Positions 1 through 9,577 of a stretch of 36,150 bases of DNA are shown here, in pieces (positions within the stretch are counted from its first letter, which is position 1; each line of letters begins with the position of its first letter). Source of the stretch: Clostridia bacterium (GTDB lineage Bacteria > Bacillota > Clostridia > Christensenellales > UBA1242). The notes beneath the pieces are model-generated. The model was not told the DNA's origin. It saw only the letters and a list, made by a program, of their open reading frames with translations, and made no database searches. The stretch covers positions 1-36,150 of the forward strand of contig JAFSXW010000052.1 in the NCBI GenBank assembly GCA_017443885.1. Direction: 5' to 3'. A program made the position numbers and the translations under genes.

Positions 1-294
1 ATCCACGGCAAGAGCCCCACCTGCGGGAACACTTGTTGTTTTAGCCACTTTTAAAATTAAGCTATCTAGTTTTTCTAATTCTGCTTTAAGAAGCCCACTA
101 GCCGTGCTTTCTTCCTTCGATTTAAAAGAATTAGAACAAACAACTTCGGCTAAATTTGTGCTATGATGTGCAGGTGAAAACTTTTGTGGTTTCATTTCGT
201 AAAGAGTAACGCTAATGCCTCTTTTTGCCAATTGATAGCAGGCTTCACAACCAGCGAGCCCGCCACCAATTACAACTGCCTGATTATTCTTCAT
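1..294 (-). CDS. trmFO: TrmFO, methylenetetrahydrofolate-tRNA (uracil-54) methyltransferase, N-terminal part
   Basis: This is the first 98 codons; the gene runs off the left edge. The N-terminus has a Rossmann FAD-binding glycine motif ([12 protein letters not shown]) at about residues 7-18. It is followed by the family-typical YEMKP and by [17 protein letters not shown], in which the conserved cysteine and the CSNS segment are visible. TrmFO makes 5-methyluridine at position 54 of the tRNA T-loop, using methylene-THF and FADH2 in the cytoplasm. The ATG at 294 lies inside the end of topA (11-base overlap) and is preceded by an AAGGAAG ribosome site, so the two genes are translationally coupled. 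The order comM-dprA-topA-trmFO is a classic Firmicute arrangement. Identification is secure although only the start is visible. Confidence 0.93.
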   Translation of the reverse strand, partial: MKNNQAVVIGGGLAGCEACYQLAKRGISVTLYEMKPQKFSPAHHSTNLAEVVCSNSFKSKEESTASGLLKAELEKLDSLILKVAKTTSVPAGGALAVD

Positions 295-2416
295 TTTCTT
301 CCTTTACTTCTTCATTTGCTGAATTTATATTTGCTTCTGGCTTTTTAATAGGCTCTTTTCTAGAATAATCACACTTAGGACATTTTATCATTTTATTCAC
401 AGAAAAAACTTTAACTATCATATCTTCGCCACAATTTGGGCATTTTTCGCCAGCAGGGGCATCCCACGCACGCCAATCGCATGATGGATAACCTTCACAA
501 CCATAAAACACTTTTCCGGCTTTTGTTTTAAGTTGTTTCACTGGTTTTCCACATTTTGGACAAGTGCCATAATCTTTTGCGTGCTCATTATATGTTTTAG
601 TGTTTTTGCAAGTTGGGAAATTTGGACAAGCCAAAAACTTACCATATTTGCCTGTTTTAATAACCATTTTTGCCCCACATTTATCGCAAACAACATCACT
701 TTCTTCGTCTGGCATATGGTCAACATAACTATCTTTAAGGGCAACTCTAAGTTCTTTATCAAAACCAGTGTAGAATTCGCCAACAACATTTTGCCACACT
801 TTTCCGCCATATTCAATATCATCTAGTTTATCTTCCATTGTGGCAGTGAATCCAATGTCCATAATGTTTGGGAAGAATTTAATTAGCATATCCACAACTT
901 TTTTACCTAGTTCGGTGGCTTTTAGGGCTTTACCTTCTTTTTCGGCATAATTTCTGCTCATAATAGTTGAAACTGTTTGAGCGTATGTTGCTGGCCTTCC
1001 TATTCCCTTTTCTTCCATTGCCTTAACTAAACTAGATTCTGTGAATCTTGCTGGTGCCTTTGTGAACTTTTGCTCTGGCTTTAATTCTTCAGTTTTAAAA
1101 GTATCATTTTCTTCAATATTTGGAAGTTTAGATGAAACTTCATCTTCACTATCTTCTGGTATGTTATTATATAAAACAGTGTAGCCATCAAATATTAATG
1201 CTCTGCCTGTGGCTCTAAACTTATGGCCACCGCTTTCTATATCCACGCTTAAAGAGTTGTATGACGCATCTGCCATTTGGCTGGCAAGAAATCTATCGTA
1301 AATTAATTTATATAATTTATAGAAAGGCTTACCAATTTTGCCTTCTAGGCTTTCTGGAGTTCTATCTAGCGTGATTGGCCTAATTGCTTCGTGCGCATCT
1401 TGGGCATCTTTTTTATTTTTATAAACTCTTGGTGCACCAGGCAAATATTTATCGCCATATTTATTTGTGATATATTCTTTTGCTCTTTGTGCTGCTTCTG
1501 GCGAAATACGCACACTGTCTGTTCTGATATATGTAACAAGTGGAACTTTGCCCTCGCCTTCAATATCAACGCCTTCGTATAGCCCTTGTGCTGTTTGAGT
1601 GGTTTGTTTTAGGCTCATACCAAGTTTATTAAGTGCATCTTGTTGCATAGTGCTTGTTGTAAATGGAGCGCTTGGATGAGAACTTGTGATGCTCTTTTTA
1701 ACGCTTGTGGCGGTAAAGGTGCCTTTTTTCACATCTTCTAAAATAGCATCCATTTCTTCTTTGGTTTTTATCTTTTTATCTTTGCCATCTAGCAAATATG
1801 CTTTAACTTTTTCTTTTTCGCCTTGTTTTAAAAGAACGGCAGTAAGTGTCCAATACTCTTCTGGTTTAAAGTTTTCTATTTCTCTTTCTCTATCAACTAA
1901 AAGCCTTAAAGTTACCGATTGAACTCTTCCCGCAGAAAGGTTGCCTTGAATTTTTTTGCAAAGCAGTGGAGAAAGTTTATATCCCACTAATCTATCTAGC
2001 ACCCTTCGTGCCTGCTGAGCATCAACAAGGTTTATGTCTATTGCTCTTGGCTCGCTTAAACCTTTTTGAACGGCATTTTTACTAATTTCATTAAAAACTA
2101 TTCTGCAAGTTTCATCTTCTTTTAGGCCTAAAATTTTGCTCATGTGCCATGCTATTGCCTCACCTTCTCTATCAGGGTCGGTTGCAAGAAGCACGCCATC
2201 GGCTTTTTTTGCAACGCTTGTCAATTGCTCAACAAGTTTCTTTTTATCTGGCATAATTGTATATTCTGGTTTAAAATTGTGTTCTATATCCACACCTAAA
2301 CCCTTTGCTGGTAAATCTCTTATATGCCCCATGGTGGCAACAACTTTGTAGCCTTCGCCTAAATATTTTTCAACACTGGCTTTTTTATTAGGGCTTTCTA
2401 TAAATACAACTTTCAT
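284..2416 (-). CDS. topA: DNA topoisomerase I (type IA)
   Basis: A 710-residue type IA topoisomerase, which relaxes negative supercoils by cutting one strand through a 5'-phosphotyrosine. The TOPRIM domain is at residues 1-115, with Glu7 in VFIESPNKK and the acidic [12 protein letters not shown] at 80-91. The catalytic tyrosine is Tyr296 in the signature TYIRTDS. The C-terminus (about 575-690) carries three Cys4 zinc-ribbon modules (CDKCG...CxxC, CPKCG...CDW, CPNCG...CPKC) followed by an acidic tail. Length and domain order are normal. The start at 2416 is supported by AAAGGAG nine bases upstream. It lies 45 bases after dprA and its 3' end overlaps trmFO, so it is probably read from the comM-dprA transcript. 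Confidence 0.97.
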   Translation of the reverse strand: MKVVFIESPNKKASVEKYLGEGYKVVATMGHIRDLPAKGLGVDIEHNFKPEYTIMPDKKKLVEQLTSVAKKADGVLLATDPDREGEAIAWHMSKILGLKEDETCRIVFNEISKNAVQKGLSEPRAIDINLVDAQQARRVLDRLVGYKLSPLLCKKIQGNLSAGRVQSVTLRLLVDREREIENFKPEEYWTLTAVLLKQGEKEKVKAYLLDGKDKKIKTKEEMDAILEDVKKGTFTATSVKKSITSSHPSAPFTTSTMQQDALNKLGMSLKQTTQTAQGLYEGVDIEGEGKVPLVTYIRTDSVRISPEAAQRAKEYITNKYGDKYLPGAPRVYKNKKDAQDAHEAIRPITLDRTPESLEGKIGKPFYKLYKLIYDRFLASQMADASYNSLSVDIESGGHKFRATGRALIFDGYTVLYNNIPEDSEDEVSSKLPNIEENDTFKTEELKPEQKFTKAPARFTESSLVKAMEEKGIGRPATYAQTVSTIMSRNYAEKEGKALKATELGKKVVDMLIKFFPNIMDIGFTATMEDKLDDIEYGGKVWQNVVGEFYTGFDKELRVALKDSYVDHMPDEESDVVCDKCGAKMVIKTGKYGKFLACPNFPTCKNTKTYNEHAKDYGTCPKCGKPVKQLKTKAGKVFYGCEGYPSCDWRAWDAPAGEKCPNCGEDMIVKVFSVNKMIKCPKCDYSRKEPIKKPEANINSANEEVKEENEE

Positions 2417-2461
2417 GTTTTCTCCTTTTAGTCGCTAAAAATCATTGTAACACAATTAAAG

Positions 2462-3571
2462 TTAGTTTGGCAAATTTATTTTAGCAAAATAATTGCCAGG
2501 AAGTCTTTTTATTATTCCATTAATTTCTAGCTTTGAAAGCAAACTAATTGCCTGCTTGCTAGAAATTTCCGTTTCTTCGCAAATATCATCTAAATTTTTT
2601 TCTTCACTATCTAGGCAAGATAATATTAAATTTTCTTCCATACTAAACTGAACGCTATTACTATTAGAATTATTAATATTTGCTTCTAAATTAAGCCTCG
2701 CAAGCACTTCTTGTGGCGAAATTGTGAAACAATGCGGAAGTTTTCTAATTAAATTATTACAACCAATGCTTGCATAACTATTAATATTTCCTGGAAGCAC
2801 AAATAATTCTCTATTTTGCTCTACACAATCAGTGGCTGTTTTAATTGCTCCGCTTTTTTCGCCAGCCTCAATAACAATAGTTCCAAGGCTTAACCCACTT
2901 ATTATACGATTTCGCTCTAAAAATGAATATGCTTGTGGCCTTATTCCTATTGGATATTCACTAACAAGTGCTCCACCATTTTTCACAATTTCTTCACTTA
3001 AATTATAATTTTGTGATGGATAAATATTATCTAGCCCGCCAGCTAACACTGCAATGGTTGGTTTTTTAGAGCCAATTGTTGTTTGTGCACAAACAGTATC
3101 AATACCAAAAGCAAGCCCACTCACTGAAACCAGCCCATTTTCTGTTAATTTGCTAGTGAAATATTCACACATCTCTCTGCCATACCTTGTTGGGCGTCTG
3201 GTTCCAACAATTCCAATGCAGTTTTTGTTTAAAACATTTGCATTGCCCTTTACATATAACACAAGTGGAGCATCGATAATGTTTAAAAGCAACGATGGGT
3301 ATTTACTGCTTTCTTTTGTGATTATCTCTATGCCTGCATTATCGTGCGCATCAATAATTTTTTCTAAATAATTTTCATTTAAGGTTTTAGTTATGCTTTC
3401 AATTTCTTTTGCACTAAAAAACTCCGAAATTTTAGTTATATTATTTCTTAAAAATGTTATATAATTTTCTTCGTTATTATTTTGCAAAAAAGATAAAAGC
3501 ACATCTCTTTTTTTGTGCACTAAATTTAGTGAATCTAGCCATATTAAATTACGCTCTTGTTGTGTGTACAT
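2462..3571 (-). CDS. dprA: DNA processing protein DprA/Smf
   Basis: DprA binds incoming single-stranded DNA during transformation and loads RecA. The Rossmann-like DprA domain spans about residues 75-290 and shows GIVGTRRPTRYG (121-132), SGLAFGIDT (152-160), GGLDNIYPSQN (179-189) and the SEYPIG...FLERNRIISGLS block (205-229). A C-terminal winged-helix-like segment (about 310-365) follows. Two adjacent ATG codons, at 3574 and 3571, are possible starts. The GAGG ribosome site is only two bases from the first and five from the second, so I chose 3571 (369 residues). The gene begins 10 bases after comM stops, so the two genes form an operon. DprA is widespread in non-competent bacteria too; no other competence gene except comM is in view. 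Confidence 0.93.
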   Translation of the reverse strand: MYTQQERNLIWLDSLNLVHKKRDVLLSFLQNNNEENYITFLRNNITKISEFFSAKEIESITKTLNENYLEKIIDAHDNAGIEIITKESSKYPSLLLNIIDAPLVLYVKGNANVLNKNCIGIVGTRRPTRYGREMCEYFTSKLTENGLVSVSGLAFGIDTVCAQTTIGSKKPTIAVLAGGLDNIYPSQNYNLSEEIVKNGGALVSEYPIGIRPQAYSFLERNRIISGLSLGTIVIEAGEKSGAIKTATDCVEQNRELFVLPGNINSYASIGCNNLIRKLPHCFTISPQEVLARLNLEANINNSNSNSVQFSMEENLILSCLDSEEKNLDDICEETEISSKQAISLLSKLEINGIIKRLPGNYFAKINLPN

Positions 3572-3580
3572 CATATCCTC

Positions 3581-5107
3581 TTAAAGTTGAATTTTTTCAA
3601 TATTTCTGTAGCTTATTGCCTCTGTTATATGTTCTGGTTTTATATTTTCGCTATTTTCTAAATCGGCTATAGTGCGTGCAACTTTTAAAATGCGGTTATA
3701 ACCCCTAGCACTCATATTAAACCTATCAAAAGCATCTTCTAAAATCTTTTTAGATTGCTCGTCTAGTTTGCAATATTTATTAATATGGCGAGTTGTCATT
3801 TTTGCATTGCAATAAATGCCGTCATTTTTAAAACGCTCTAATTGAATTTTGCGAGCGTTATTCACACGCTTTTTAACTTCGGCACTTGTTTCTTCGTGGC
3901 TTTCAGAAGATAAATCATAAAACTTAACTCTATCAACATCAATTTTTAAATCTATTCTATCTAAAAGTGGCCCACTTAATCGGCTTAAATATTTATGAAT
4001 AGAAGAAGGCGAACACGAACACTGCAATTCCCTCGAACCATAATTCCCACAAGGGCATGGATTCATGCTGGCAACTAAAATAAAGTTTGCAGGATATGTG
4101 ATTGTTTTGGTGTTTCTTGCAATAGTTATAACTCCATCTTCAAGGGGTTGCCTTAATGTTTCTAGTGATTGCTTTGAATATTCTGGCATTTCGTCTAAAA
4201 ACAACACGCCGTTATGAGCAAGGCTAATTTCGCCTGGTTTTGCCTTATTCCCACCACCAGTTAGTGCCACCGTGGTTGCTGTGTGGTGCGGAGACCTAAA
4301 CGGCCTTGCCGTTACCACGCCTTTATTTAAATCTAGCGTTCCTGCAACGCTGTGAATTTTTGTTATCTCTAATGCTTCTTCAAAAGTTAAATCTGGAAGT
4401 ATTCCAGGAACACACCTTGCAAGCATTGTTTTCCCACTACCCGGAGGGCCAACCATCAATATATTATGCCCACCACACGCTGCAATTTCCATTGCTCTTT
4501 TTGCCACAAATTGCCCACGCACTCGGCTAAAATCCTCGCTTAAAATTGGGCTTTCTTCTGGCTTCCATTCTTTTATTTTTATAGGCTCTTTTGTGATATT
4601 TCCATTTAAAAAATTAAACACATCTAATAAATTAGAAAAACTAAAAACATTAATTCCATCTATAAAACTAGCTTCTCCCTCGTTTCCAGAAGGAATAATA
4701 AAATTAGTGTGCCCACTGTTTTTTGCAGAAATTAATAGTGGCAAAAGCCCATTAATCGCCCTAATTTTGCCATCTAAACTCAGCTCTCCAATAACCACAA
4801 AATCTTTATACTTTTGGCTTTTAATTTGCTCACTTGCAACCAAAATACTAATTGCAATGGCTAAATCAAAAATTGGGCCTTCTTTTTTGGTGCTAGCTGG
4901 TGCAAGATTAATTGTTATGCGCTTACTAGGAAAGGCAAGCATACTGTTTTTAATTGCAGATTCAACCCTTTCTTTGCTTTCTTTAATAGCTGTGTCGGGC
5001 AAACCAACAATATCATATTTAGGGAGGCCAGATTTAATATCAACTTCAACTTCAACTAAATATCCTTCTAGCCCATTTAAGCCAAAACTACTAACTAATC
5101 CAACCAC
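3581..5107 (-). CDS. comM: YifB/ComM-family Mg-chelatase-like AAA+ ATPase
   Basis: A 508-residue AAA+ ATPase of the YifB/ComM family. In transformable bacteria ComM is a branch-migration helicase that extends integrated donor strands; elsewhere its role is unclear. The N-terminal ChlI-like subdomain (1-165) opens with the family-typical GLVSSFGLNGLEGYLVEVEV and GLPDTAIKESKERV. The Walker A motif GPPGSGKTM is at 220-228 and Walker B LFLDEMPE near 300. A cysteine-rich stretch (NPCPCGNYG...CSC, about 350-370) and an arginine-rich C-terminal lid follow. The start is a GTG at 5107, eight bases after AGGAG. It is the first gene of the comM-dprA-topA-trmFO run, with a candidate SigA promoter about 25-50 bases upstream. 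Confidence 0.93.
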   Translation of the reverse strand: MVGLVSSFGLNGLEGYLVEVEVDIKSGLPKYDIVGLPDTAIKESKERVESAIKNSMLAFPSKRITINLAPASTKKEGPIFDLAIAISILVASEQIKSQKYKDFVVIGELSLDGKIRAINGLLPLLISAKNSGHTNFIIPSGNEGEASFIDGINVFSFSNLLDVFNFLNGNITKEPIKIKEWKPEESPILSEDFSRVRGQFVAKRAMEIAACGGHNILMVGPPGSGKTMLARCVPGILPDLTFEEALEITKIHSVAGTLDLNKGVVTARPFRSPHHTATTVALTGGGNKAKPGEISLAHNGVLFLDEMPEYSKQSLETLRQPLEDGVITIARNTKTITYPANFILVASMNPCPCGNYGSRELQCSCSPSSIHKYLSRLSGPLLDRIDLKIDVDRVKFYDLSSESHEETSAEVKKRVNNARKIQLERFKNDGIYCNAKMTTRHINKYCKLDEQSKKILEDAFDRFNMSARGYNRILKVARTIADLENSENIKPEHITEAISYRNIEKIQL

Positions 5108-5127
5108 TTAAAAATCTCCTTCAATTT

Positions 5128-5156
5128 ATCTTATCACACTACTTAATTTTTTGCAA
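5128..5156 (-). promoter_or_regulatory. Candidate SigA promoter for comM operon
   Basis: On the minus strand, a -35 box TTGCAA (5151-5156) is separated by exactly 17 bases from a -10 box TAAGAT (5128-5133). The -35 matches consensus at 5 of 6 and the -10 at 4 of 6. It sits just upstream of the GTG of comM. In DNA this AT-rich a weak match can occur by chance, so confidence is moderate. Confidence 0.4.
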
Positions 5157-5274
5157 GAAAAAGATAAAATGAAATTTAAAATGGCGGTTTTCTAAATTTT
5201 TTTATAAATCTTATTATGAAATAATAAACGTATAAACTTATTCATAACTATAAAAAATTTAAGTTCTATTTAGT

Positions 5275-5304
5275 AAAAAACAACCCTTTTTCAGGTTGTT
5301 TTTT
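5275..5304. terminator. Bidirectional intrinsic terminator after sigE
   Basis: The inverted repeat AAACAACC / GGTTGTTT with an 8-base loop is flanked by A and T runs on both sides. Read on the minus strand it ends in a U-run, which places a terminator 45 bases after the sigE stop and isolates spoIIGA-sigE from comM. Confidence 0.8.
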
Positions 5305-5348
5305 AATTATTTTTCAACATCAATGCTTTATTTTACATTATAAAAATT

Positions 5349-6065
5349 TTAATTTAAATAAAACATCAACTCTTCTTTTAAATTTTCTATTATTTTCTTT
5401 TCTAGCCTAGAAATATAACTTTGGCTAATATTAAGTTTATCTGCCACTTGTTTTTGCGTTAATTCTTCGGCATCAGAAGAAAGCCCAAATCTTAAATTCA
5501 TAATCTGCATTTCTCTTTCATTTAATTTTGAAAGTGCTTTTTTAAGCACTTGTTTTTCTATGTCGTTATCATAATTTTTGCTCACTTCATCTGGTGGCGT
5601 GCCAAGACAATCGCTTAGTGTTAGTTCATTTCCATCGCTATCTGTGTTTAGTGGATCTTCTAAACTAACCTCTCGCTTTTCTTTAGCCTTTTTTCTTAAA
5701 AACATTAAAATTTCATTTTCTATGCAACGACTGGCATATGTTGCCATTTTTATATTTTTATCGCTTTTAAAAGAGCCAACGGCTTTAATTAACCCAACTG
5801 TGCCAACGCTAATTAAATCATCCATATTAATGCCGGTGTTATCAAATTTTTGTGCTGTGTAAACAACCAGCCTTAAATTGTGTTCTATAAGTTTTTGTCT
5901 TGCATCTAAGTTGCCTTCTTGCACGGCACACGCTAAACTTTGCTCTTCATCTTGTGAAAGTTTATCTGGCAAAATATTTGCCCCAAGAGAAATATAGAAT
6001 AAAGCATTATGTTTGGCAATTTTCATTTTAATTTTTTCTATTATCTTTTTTATAATGTTTAGCAT
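5349..6065 (-). CDS. sigE: RNA polymerase sigma-E factor (early mother cell)
   Basis: A sigma-70 family protein of 238 residues matching sporulation SigE. It directs early mother-cell transcription after asymmetric division. Region 2 is visible as NLRLVVYTAQKFDNTGINMDD-type sequence followed by LISVGTVGLIKAV and ATYASRCIENEILM. The region 4 helix-turn-helix is LTQKQVADKLNISQSYISRL. The hydrophobic/basic start (MLNIIKKIIEKIKMK) resembles the pro-sequence removed by SpoIIGA. An upstream in-frame ATG at 6080 exists, but it forms part of the GGAGGG ribosome site that serves the ATG at 6065 with eight-base spacing, so 6065 is the better start. It follows spoIIGA directly, the standard pairing, and that context separates it from SigK. 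Confidence 0.95.
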   Translation of the reverse strand: MLNIIKKIIEKIKMKIAKHNALFYISLGANILPDKLSQDEEQSLACAVQEGNLDARQKLIEHNLRLVVYTAQKFDNTGINMDDLISVGTVGLIKAVGSFKSDKNIKMATYASRCIENEILMFLRKKAKEKREVSLEDPLNTDSDGNELTLSDCLGTPPDEVSKNYDNDIEKQVLKKALSKLNEREMQIMNLRFGLSSDAEELTQKQVADKLNISQSYISRLEKKIIENLKEELMFYLN

Positions 6066-6081
6066 TTTATTTCCCTCCATT

Positions 6082-6945
6082 TTAAGCTAACATACACGGA
6101 TGCAATAATGCATCATAAGAAATGCTATCGCAAAAGTTATAATCTGCAACGCCAACCATCACATTGCTAATAAATTTTTTGCCTTTAAATTCGTATTCGA
6201 GTTTATGTGGTGCAAACACAAGCATTGGCTTAGTTTTTCCACTAAGTGTTGAATATTGAATAAAATGTGCTGTTTTAAGTTCTTTATTAGGATTGGTTTG
6301 GTTTTCTTCTATTTTCTGTAGCACTTCCTTTGTTAAAACATTTTTTAAGGCACTTTTTGAAACAATTATCACTGGAAGCCCTGTTTTATTATCAAACAAT
6401 CTATTTCCACTATCTATAAAGCCATTAAAAACTGCCGTGTGCCCATTGAGTTCTAGCGTTACTTTTGCCATAAAATTAACGCAATCGCGCCGTCTATAAA
6501 AATGTCTTGCAATAATGCTAATTAGCCAAATATATGCACTTATAATTAACAGCATTAGCCCTAATGGAATTTTTGCATCATAACCCATACTTGAATAATT
6601 TGTGTTTATGTTTCCTCCAACAAGTAAAATTAAGCTCACGCATGCCCCACCCATTAAGAAAGTTAGCGACACAAAAACAATTAAACTAATTGCAAAAGTT
6701 TTAAAGTTTTTAATTTTATATGCAATAAGCACCATCATTATTCCAAGTGCACATTTAGTTAAAATTAAAAGCCACATTTGCATATTTATAAGTGGCAATA
6801 AAACAGCCACTGCAGTGCCTAGCATAGCAGATAAAATTAACCTTAATTTATTTGCTTTTAGGTGAAGACATTTACTCGTGATCAATAGCAGTAAAAAATT
6901 AATTATTAAATTGTCTATCACAACATATTCAATATAAATCTTCAT
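6082..6945 (-). CDS. spoIIGA: SpoIIGA, pro-sigma-E processing protease
   Basis: A 287-residue membrane-bound aspartic protease that cleaves pro-SigE in the mother cell on a signal from the forespore (SpoIIR). The N-terminal half (residues 1-150) is hydrophobic with about five membrane segments and begins MKIYIEYVVIDNLIINF, very typical of the family. The C-terminal half is a retropepsin-like domain with the catalytic aspartate in NGFIDSGNRLFD (DSG motif, about residues 176-187). Its stop is one base from the ATG embedded in the sigE ribosome site, so the pair is co-translated. I see no purine-rich ribosome site before the ATG at 6945. The weakly Spo0A-box-like TTTTACGAAA at 6952-6961 is only suggestive. 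Confidence 0.92.
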   Translation of the reverse strand: MKIYIEYVVIDNLIINFLLLLITSKCLHLKANKLRLILSAMLGTAVAVLLPLINMQMWLLILTKCALGIMMVLIAYKIKNFKTFAISLIVFVSLTFLMGGACVSLILLVGGNINTNYSSMGYDAKIPLGLMLLIISAYIWLISIIARHFYRRRDCVNFMAKVTLELNGHTAVFNGFIDSGNRLFDNKTGLPVIIVSKSALKNVLTKEVLQKIEENQTNPNKELKTAHFIQYSTLSGKTKPMLVFAPHKLEYEFKGKKFISNVMVGVADYNFCDSISYDALLHPCMLA

Positions 6946-6966
6946 ACCATAATTTTACGAAATAAA

Positions 6967-7003
6967 AATAAAACCACCGTTTAAAAATTTTTGTGGTTTT
7001 ATT
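6967..7003 (-). terminator. Intrinsic terminator after fhs
   Basis: An 11-bp inverted repeat (ATAAAACCAC / GTGGTTTTAT core) with a 15-base loop that could itself partly pair. On the minus strand it lies 45 bases past the fhs stop, just upstream of spoIIGA, and ends in a U-rich run. Confidence 0.65.
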
Positions 7004-7047
7004 AATTTCTTCACAACTTTTGGCAAATAATAGATTTTTAAATAACT

Positions 7048-8694
7048 TTAAAACAATCCTTTTATTTTGCCACTGCTATCTATTTGCATATCTTCACTAA
7101 CAGGTTTTTTAGGAAGTGCTGGCATTAAAAGCATACTTCCACAAATTGCCACTAAAAAGCCAGCCCCGCCCCTAATTTCTATATTTTTTATAGGAAGCAC
7201 AAAATTTTCGGGCACATTTAGAAGGTTTTTATCGGCACTTAAACTAAATTGAGTTTTCGCCATAATAATTGGCAGTGTATCTAATTTTAATTTATTTATA
7301 GTTTTTATATCTTCTTTCGCTGTTTCGCTTAATTCTATATCTTTTGCGCCATAAACCTTTTTAGCAATATCTCTAATTTTATCTTCCACGCTTTCGTTAT
7401 AGCTATATGCAAAATGCAAAGGTTTATTATTGCTTTCGATGGTTTTTAGCACTTCTTTTGCTAATATAATAGCGCCTTTCCCTCCATCTGTGAAAACTGA
7501 ATTAACTATAACTTCACATTTGTCTTTTAAAGCGTTTTTCACAGCACTAATTTCATTAATGGTGTCTGTTTCATATTTATTTAATGTTACCACCACTGGC
7601 ACATTATACACATTTTTTAAAACATCTATATGCCAAACTAGATTTTTAATTCCTTCTTTCACTGCCGTTATATTTTCTTCATTTAAGTTCTCTTCACTGG
7701 CTCCGCCATGAAGTTTTAAAGCAGGAATTGTTGCCACCACCACTGCACAGGCTGGTTTCTCATTTATTTCTCGGCATTTAAAATCTATAAACTTTTCTGC
7801 ACCTAAATCTGCGCCAAAGCCCGCTTCGGTTATAACATAATCTGCTAAATTAAGTGCTGTTTTTGTGGCTATAACACTGTTTGCTCCGTGTGCAATATTT
7901 GCAAAAGGCCCTAAATGAACAAGCGCTGGAGTTCTCCCAAGTGTTTGAACAAGGTTTGGTTTTAAGGCATTTTTTAAAAGAATAGCCATTGCTTCTGTGG
8001 CATTTAAACTTTTAGCATAAACGGGATTGTCGTTTTCATCAAGCGCCACAATAATATTATCTAGCCTGTTTTTTAAATCTTCAAGAGACGTTGCTAAACA
8101 CATTATTGCCATAATTTCACTTGCGGCAGTAATATTAAAATGTTCTTTTCTTGAATATTTATTACTGCAAATTGTTAAATCTCTAAGTGCACGATCATTT
8201 ACATCTAAGCACCTAGAAAAGAAAATTTTATTTGGATTAATTTTAAGAGTGTTTCCAAAATAAATATGATTGTCTATCACCGAACACAAAAGATTGTTTG
8301 CGCTAGTTATTGCATGAAAATCTCCCGTGAAATGAAGATTAATTTCTTCCATTGGAACAATCTGAGAAAATCCACCACCAGTGGCCCCTCCCTTCATTCC
8401 AAAAACAGGCCCTAAAGAAGGCTCCCTAAGTGCCAAACAAACCTTCTTTTTTAAAATAGTGAAAGCATCGCCTAAACCAATGCTAACTGTTGTTTTGCCG
8501 TTGCCTGCTTTAGTTGGATTTATGCTTGTAACTAATATTAATTTACTATGGTTGTTTTTTGCCATTTTGGGCTCTACTTTTGCAATATATTTGCCATAAA
8601 AATTTAAATCTTCTTTTTTTAGATTCAATTTTTTTGCTATCTTTTCAATTTGTAGTATTTTAGCATTTTGACTTATTTCTATATCTGAAAGCAT
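7048..8694 (-). CDS. fhs: Formate-tetrahydrofolate ligase
   Basis: Makes 10-formyl-THF from formate, THF and ATP in the cytoplasm, feeding purine and fMet synthesis or the Wood-Ljungdahl methyl branch. The 548 residues match the family length. Visible landmarks are the P-loop-like NPTKAGNGKTTVSIG (about 60-75), FGMKGGATGGGFSQ, the HFTGDFHAI block, and a long C-terminal region with TEAGFGADLGAEKF. The P-loop has Asn where the family usually has Glu (AGEGKTT). A longer frame opening with TTG at 8724 exists. AAAGGAG lies inside that extension, eight bases before the ATG at 8694, which also gives the usual N-terminus (MLSDIEISQ), so I chose 8694. It is monocistronic by the look of its flanks. Confidence 0.96.
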   Translation of the reverse strand: MLSDIEISQNAKILQIEKIAKKLNLKKEDLNFYGKYIAKVEPKMAKNNHSKLILVTSINPTKAGNGKTTVSIGLGDAFTILKKKVCLALREPSLGPVFGMKGGATGGGFSQIVPMEEINLHFTGDFHAITSANNLLCSVIDNHIYFGNTLKINPNKIFFSRCLDVNDRALRDLTICSNKYSRKEHFNITAASEIMAIMCLATSLEDLKNRLDNIIVALDENDNPVYAKSLNATEAMAILLKNALKPNLVQTLGRTPALVHLGPFANIAHGANSVIATKTALNLADYVITEAGFGADLGAEKFIDFKCREINEKPACAVVVATIPALKLHGGASEENLNEENITAVKEGIKNLVWHIDVLKNVYNVPVVVTLNKYETDTINEISAVKNALKDKCEVIVNSVFTDGGKGAIILAKEVLKTIESNNKPLHFAYSYNESVEDKIRDIAKKVYGAKDIELSETAKEDIKTINKLKLDTLPIIMAKTQFSLSADKNLLNVPENFVLPIKNIEIRGGAGFLVAICGSMLLMPALPKKPVSEDMQIDSSGKIKGLF

Positions 8695-8796
8695 TACATT
8701 TTCTCCTTTTTTAATTTCGGGCAATAAACAACCTAGTTTTTTTATGTTAACAAATAATCTCTAATTTTAAACAACATATCATTTAAAACAGCTAGT

Positions 8797-9510
8797 TTAT
8801 TCTTTGCCATCATCATATATTAAAACTGGATCGTGATTTATTTGGTCTGTTGATGTTAAAAAATATTTTATATTATGCCTTAAAACTGAAAGAGCATAGT
8901 TATTATTTTTGCCATGAAGATGCCCATAAATAACATAATCCACATTATGCTCTTCAAACAATTTTGTAAATGCCGTATCTTCAAATTTAGCATTATATGG
9001 TGGAAAATGGAACATACAAAACACAATATCGCCTTCGTTTCGGCGTTTTTCCATATCTTCTAGTGTTAAATTAAGCCTAATTACTTCTCTGTCAAAAATC
9101 TTCTGGTCTTGCTCGGTGTATGGTTTATTCACTTCCCTCACCTGCCAGCCACGCGTGCCACAGAAAATGCAGTTGTTAATTTTAACACTATTATTTTGAA
9201 GTGCTATTATGCTTTTTGGCAAAACTTCTTTAACTTTAGTAAGAGAATTCCACCAAAGTTCGTGATTTCCTTTTATTATAATTTTTGTTCCCGGAAGCGA
9301 ACCTAAAAAATTTAAGTCTGCCTTAGCGTTTTCTAGTTTTAATGCCCAACTAATATCGCCAGCCACCAAAACAATATCGTTTTCGCCAACTTTCTTGCGC
9401 CAATTTTCTTCAATTTTTTGAGCATAGTTAGACCAACCATCACCAAAAATATCCATTGGCTTATCGCTATCAAAACTTAAATGTGTGTCGCTAAGCGCCC
9501 AAATTTTCAT
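8797..9510 (-). CDS. Calcineurin-like metallophosphoesterase
   Basis: A 237-residue cytoplasmic protein with the full metallophosphoesterase set of metal ligands: SDTHLS (Asp8, His10), GDISWA (about 51-56), KGNHELWW (about 80-87) and GHLHG (near 196-200). The family hydrolyses phosphate mono- or diesters with two metal ions. Substrate cannot be read from sequence. The serial motif spacing and a C-terminal SVLRHNIKYF-type segment resemble the stand-alone YkuE/YmdB-unrelated phosphohydrolases often annotated only as serine/threonine phosphatase-like. AAAGGAG sits eight bases before the ATG. It lies between fhs and engB with about 70-100 base gaps, so no operon partner indicates its role. Confidence 0.85.
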   Translation of the reverse strand: MKIWALSDTHLSFDSDKPMDIFGDGWSNYAQKIEENWRKKVGENDIVLVAGDISWALKLENAKADLNFLGSLPGTKIIIKGNHELWWNSLTKVKEVLPKSIIALQNNSVKINNCIFCGTRGWQVREVNKPYTEQDQKIFDREVIRLNLTLEDMEKRRNEGDIVFCMFHFPPYNAKFEDTAFTKLFEEHNVDYVIYGHLHGKNNNYALSVLRHNIKYFLTSTDQINHDPVLIYDDGKE

Positions 9511-9577
9511 TGTCGTCTCCTTTTGTATTTTTGTGCAAAATAAACATTTATTTTTAGTTTTTCTTGCAAAATTATAA

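Noticed and set aside
4593..5111. A 172-residue plus-strand open frame
   Set aside because: It is antisense to the well conserved start of comM and has no ribosome site or recognisable domain; long antisense frames are common in this AT-rich codon usage.
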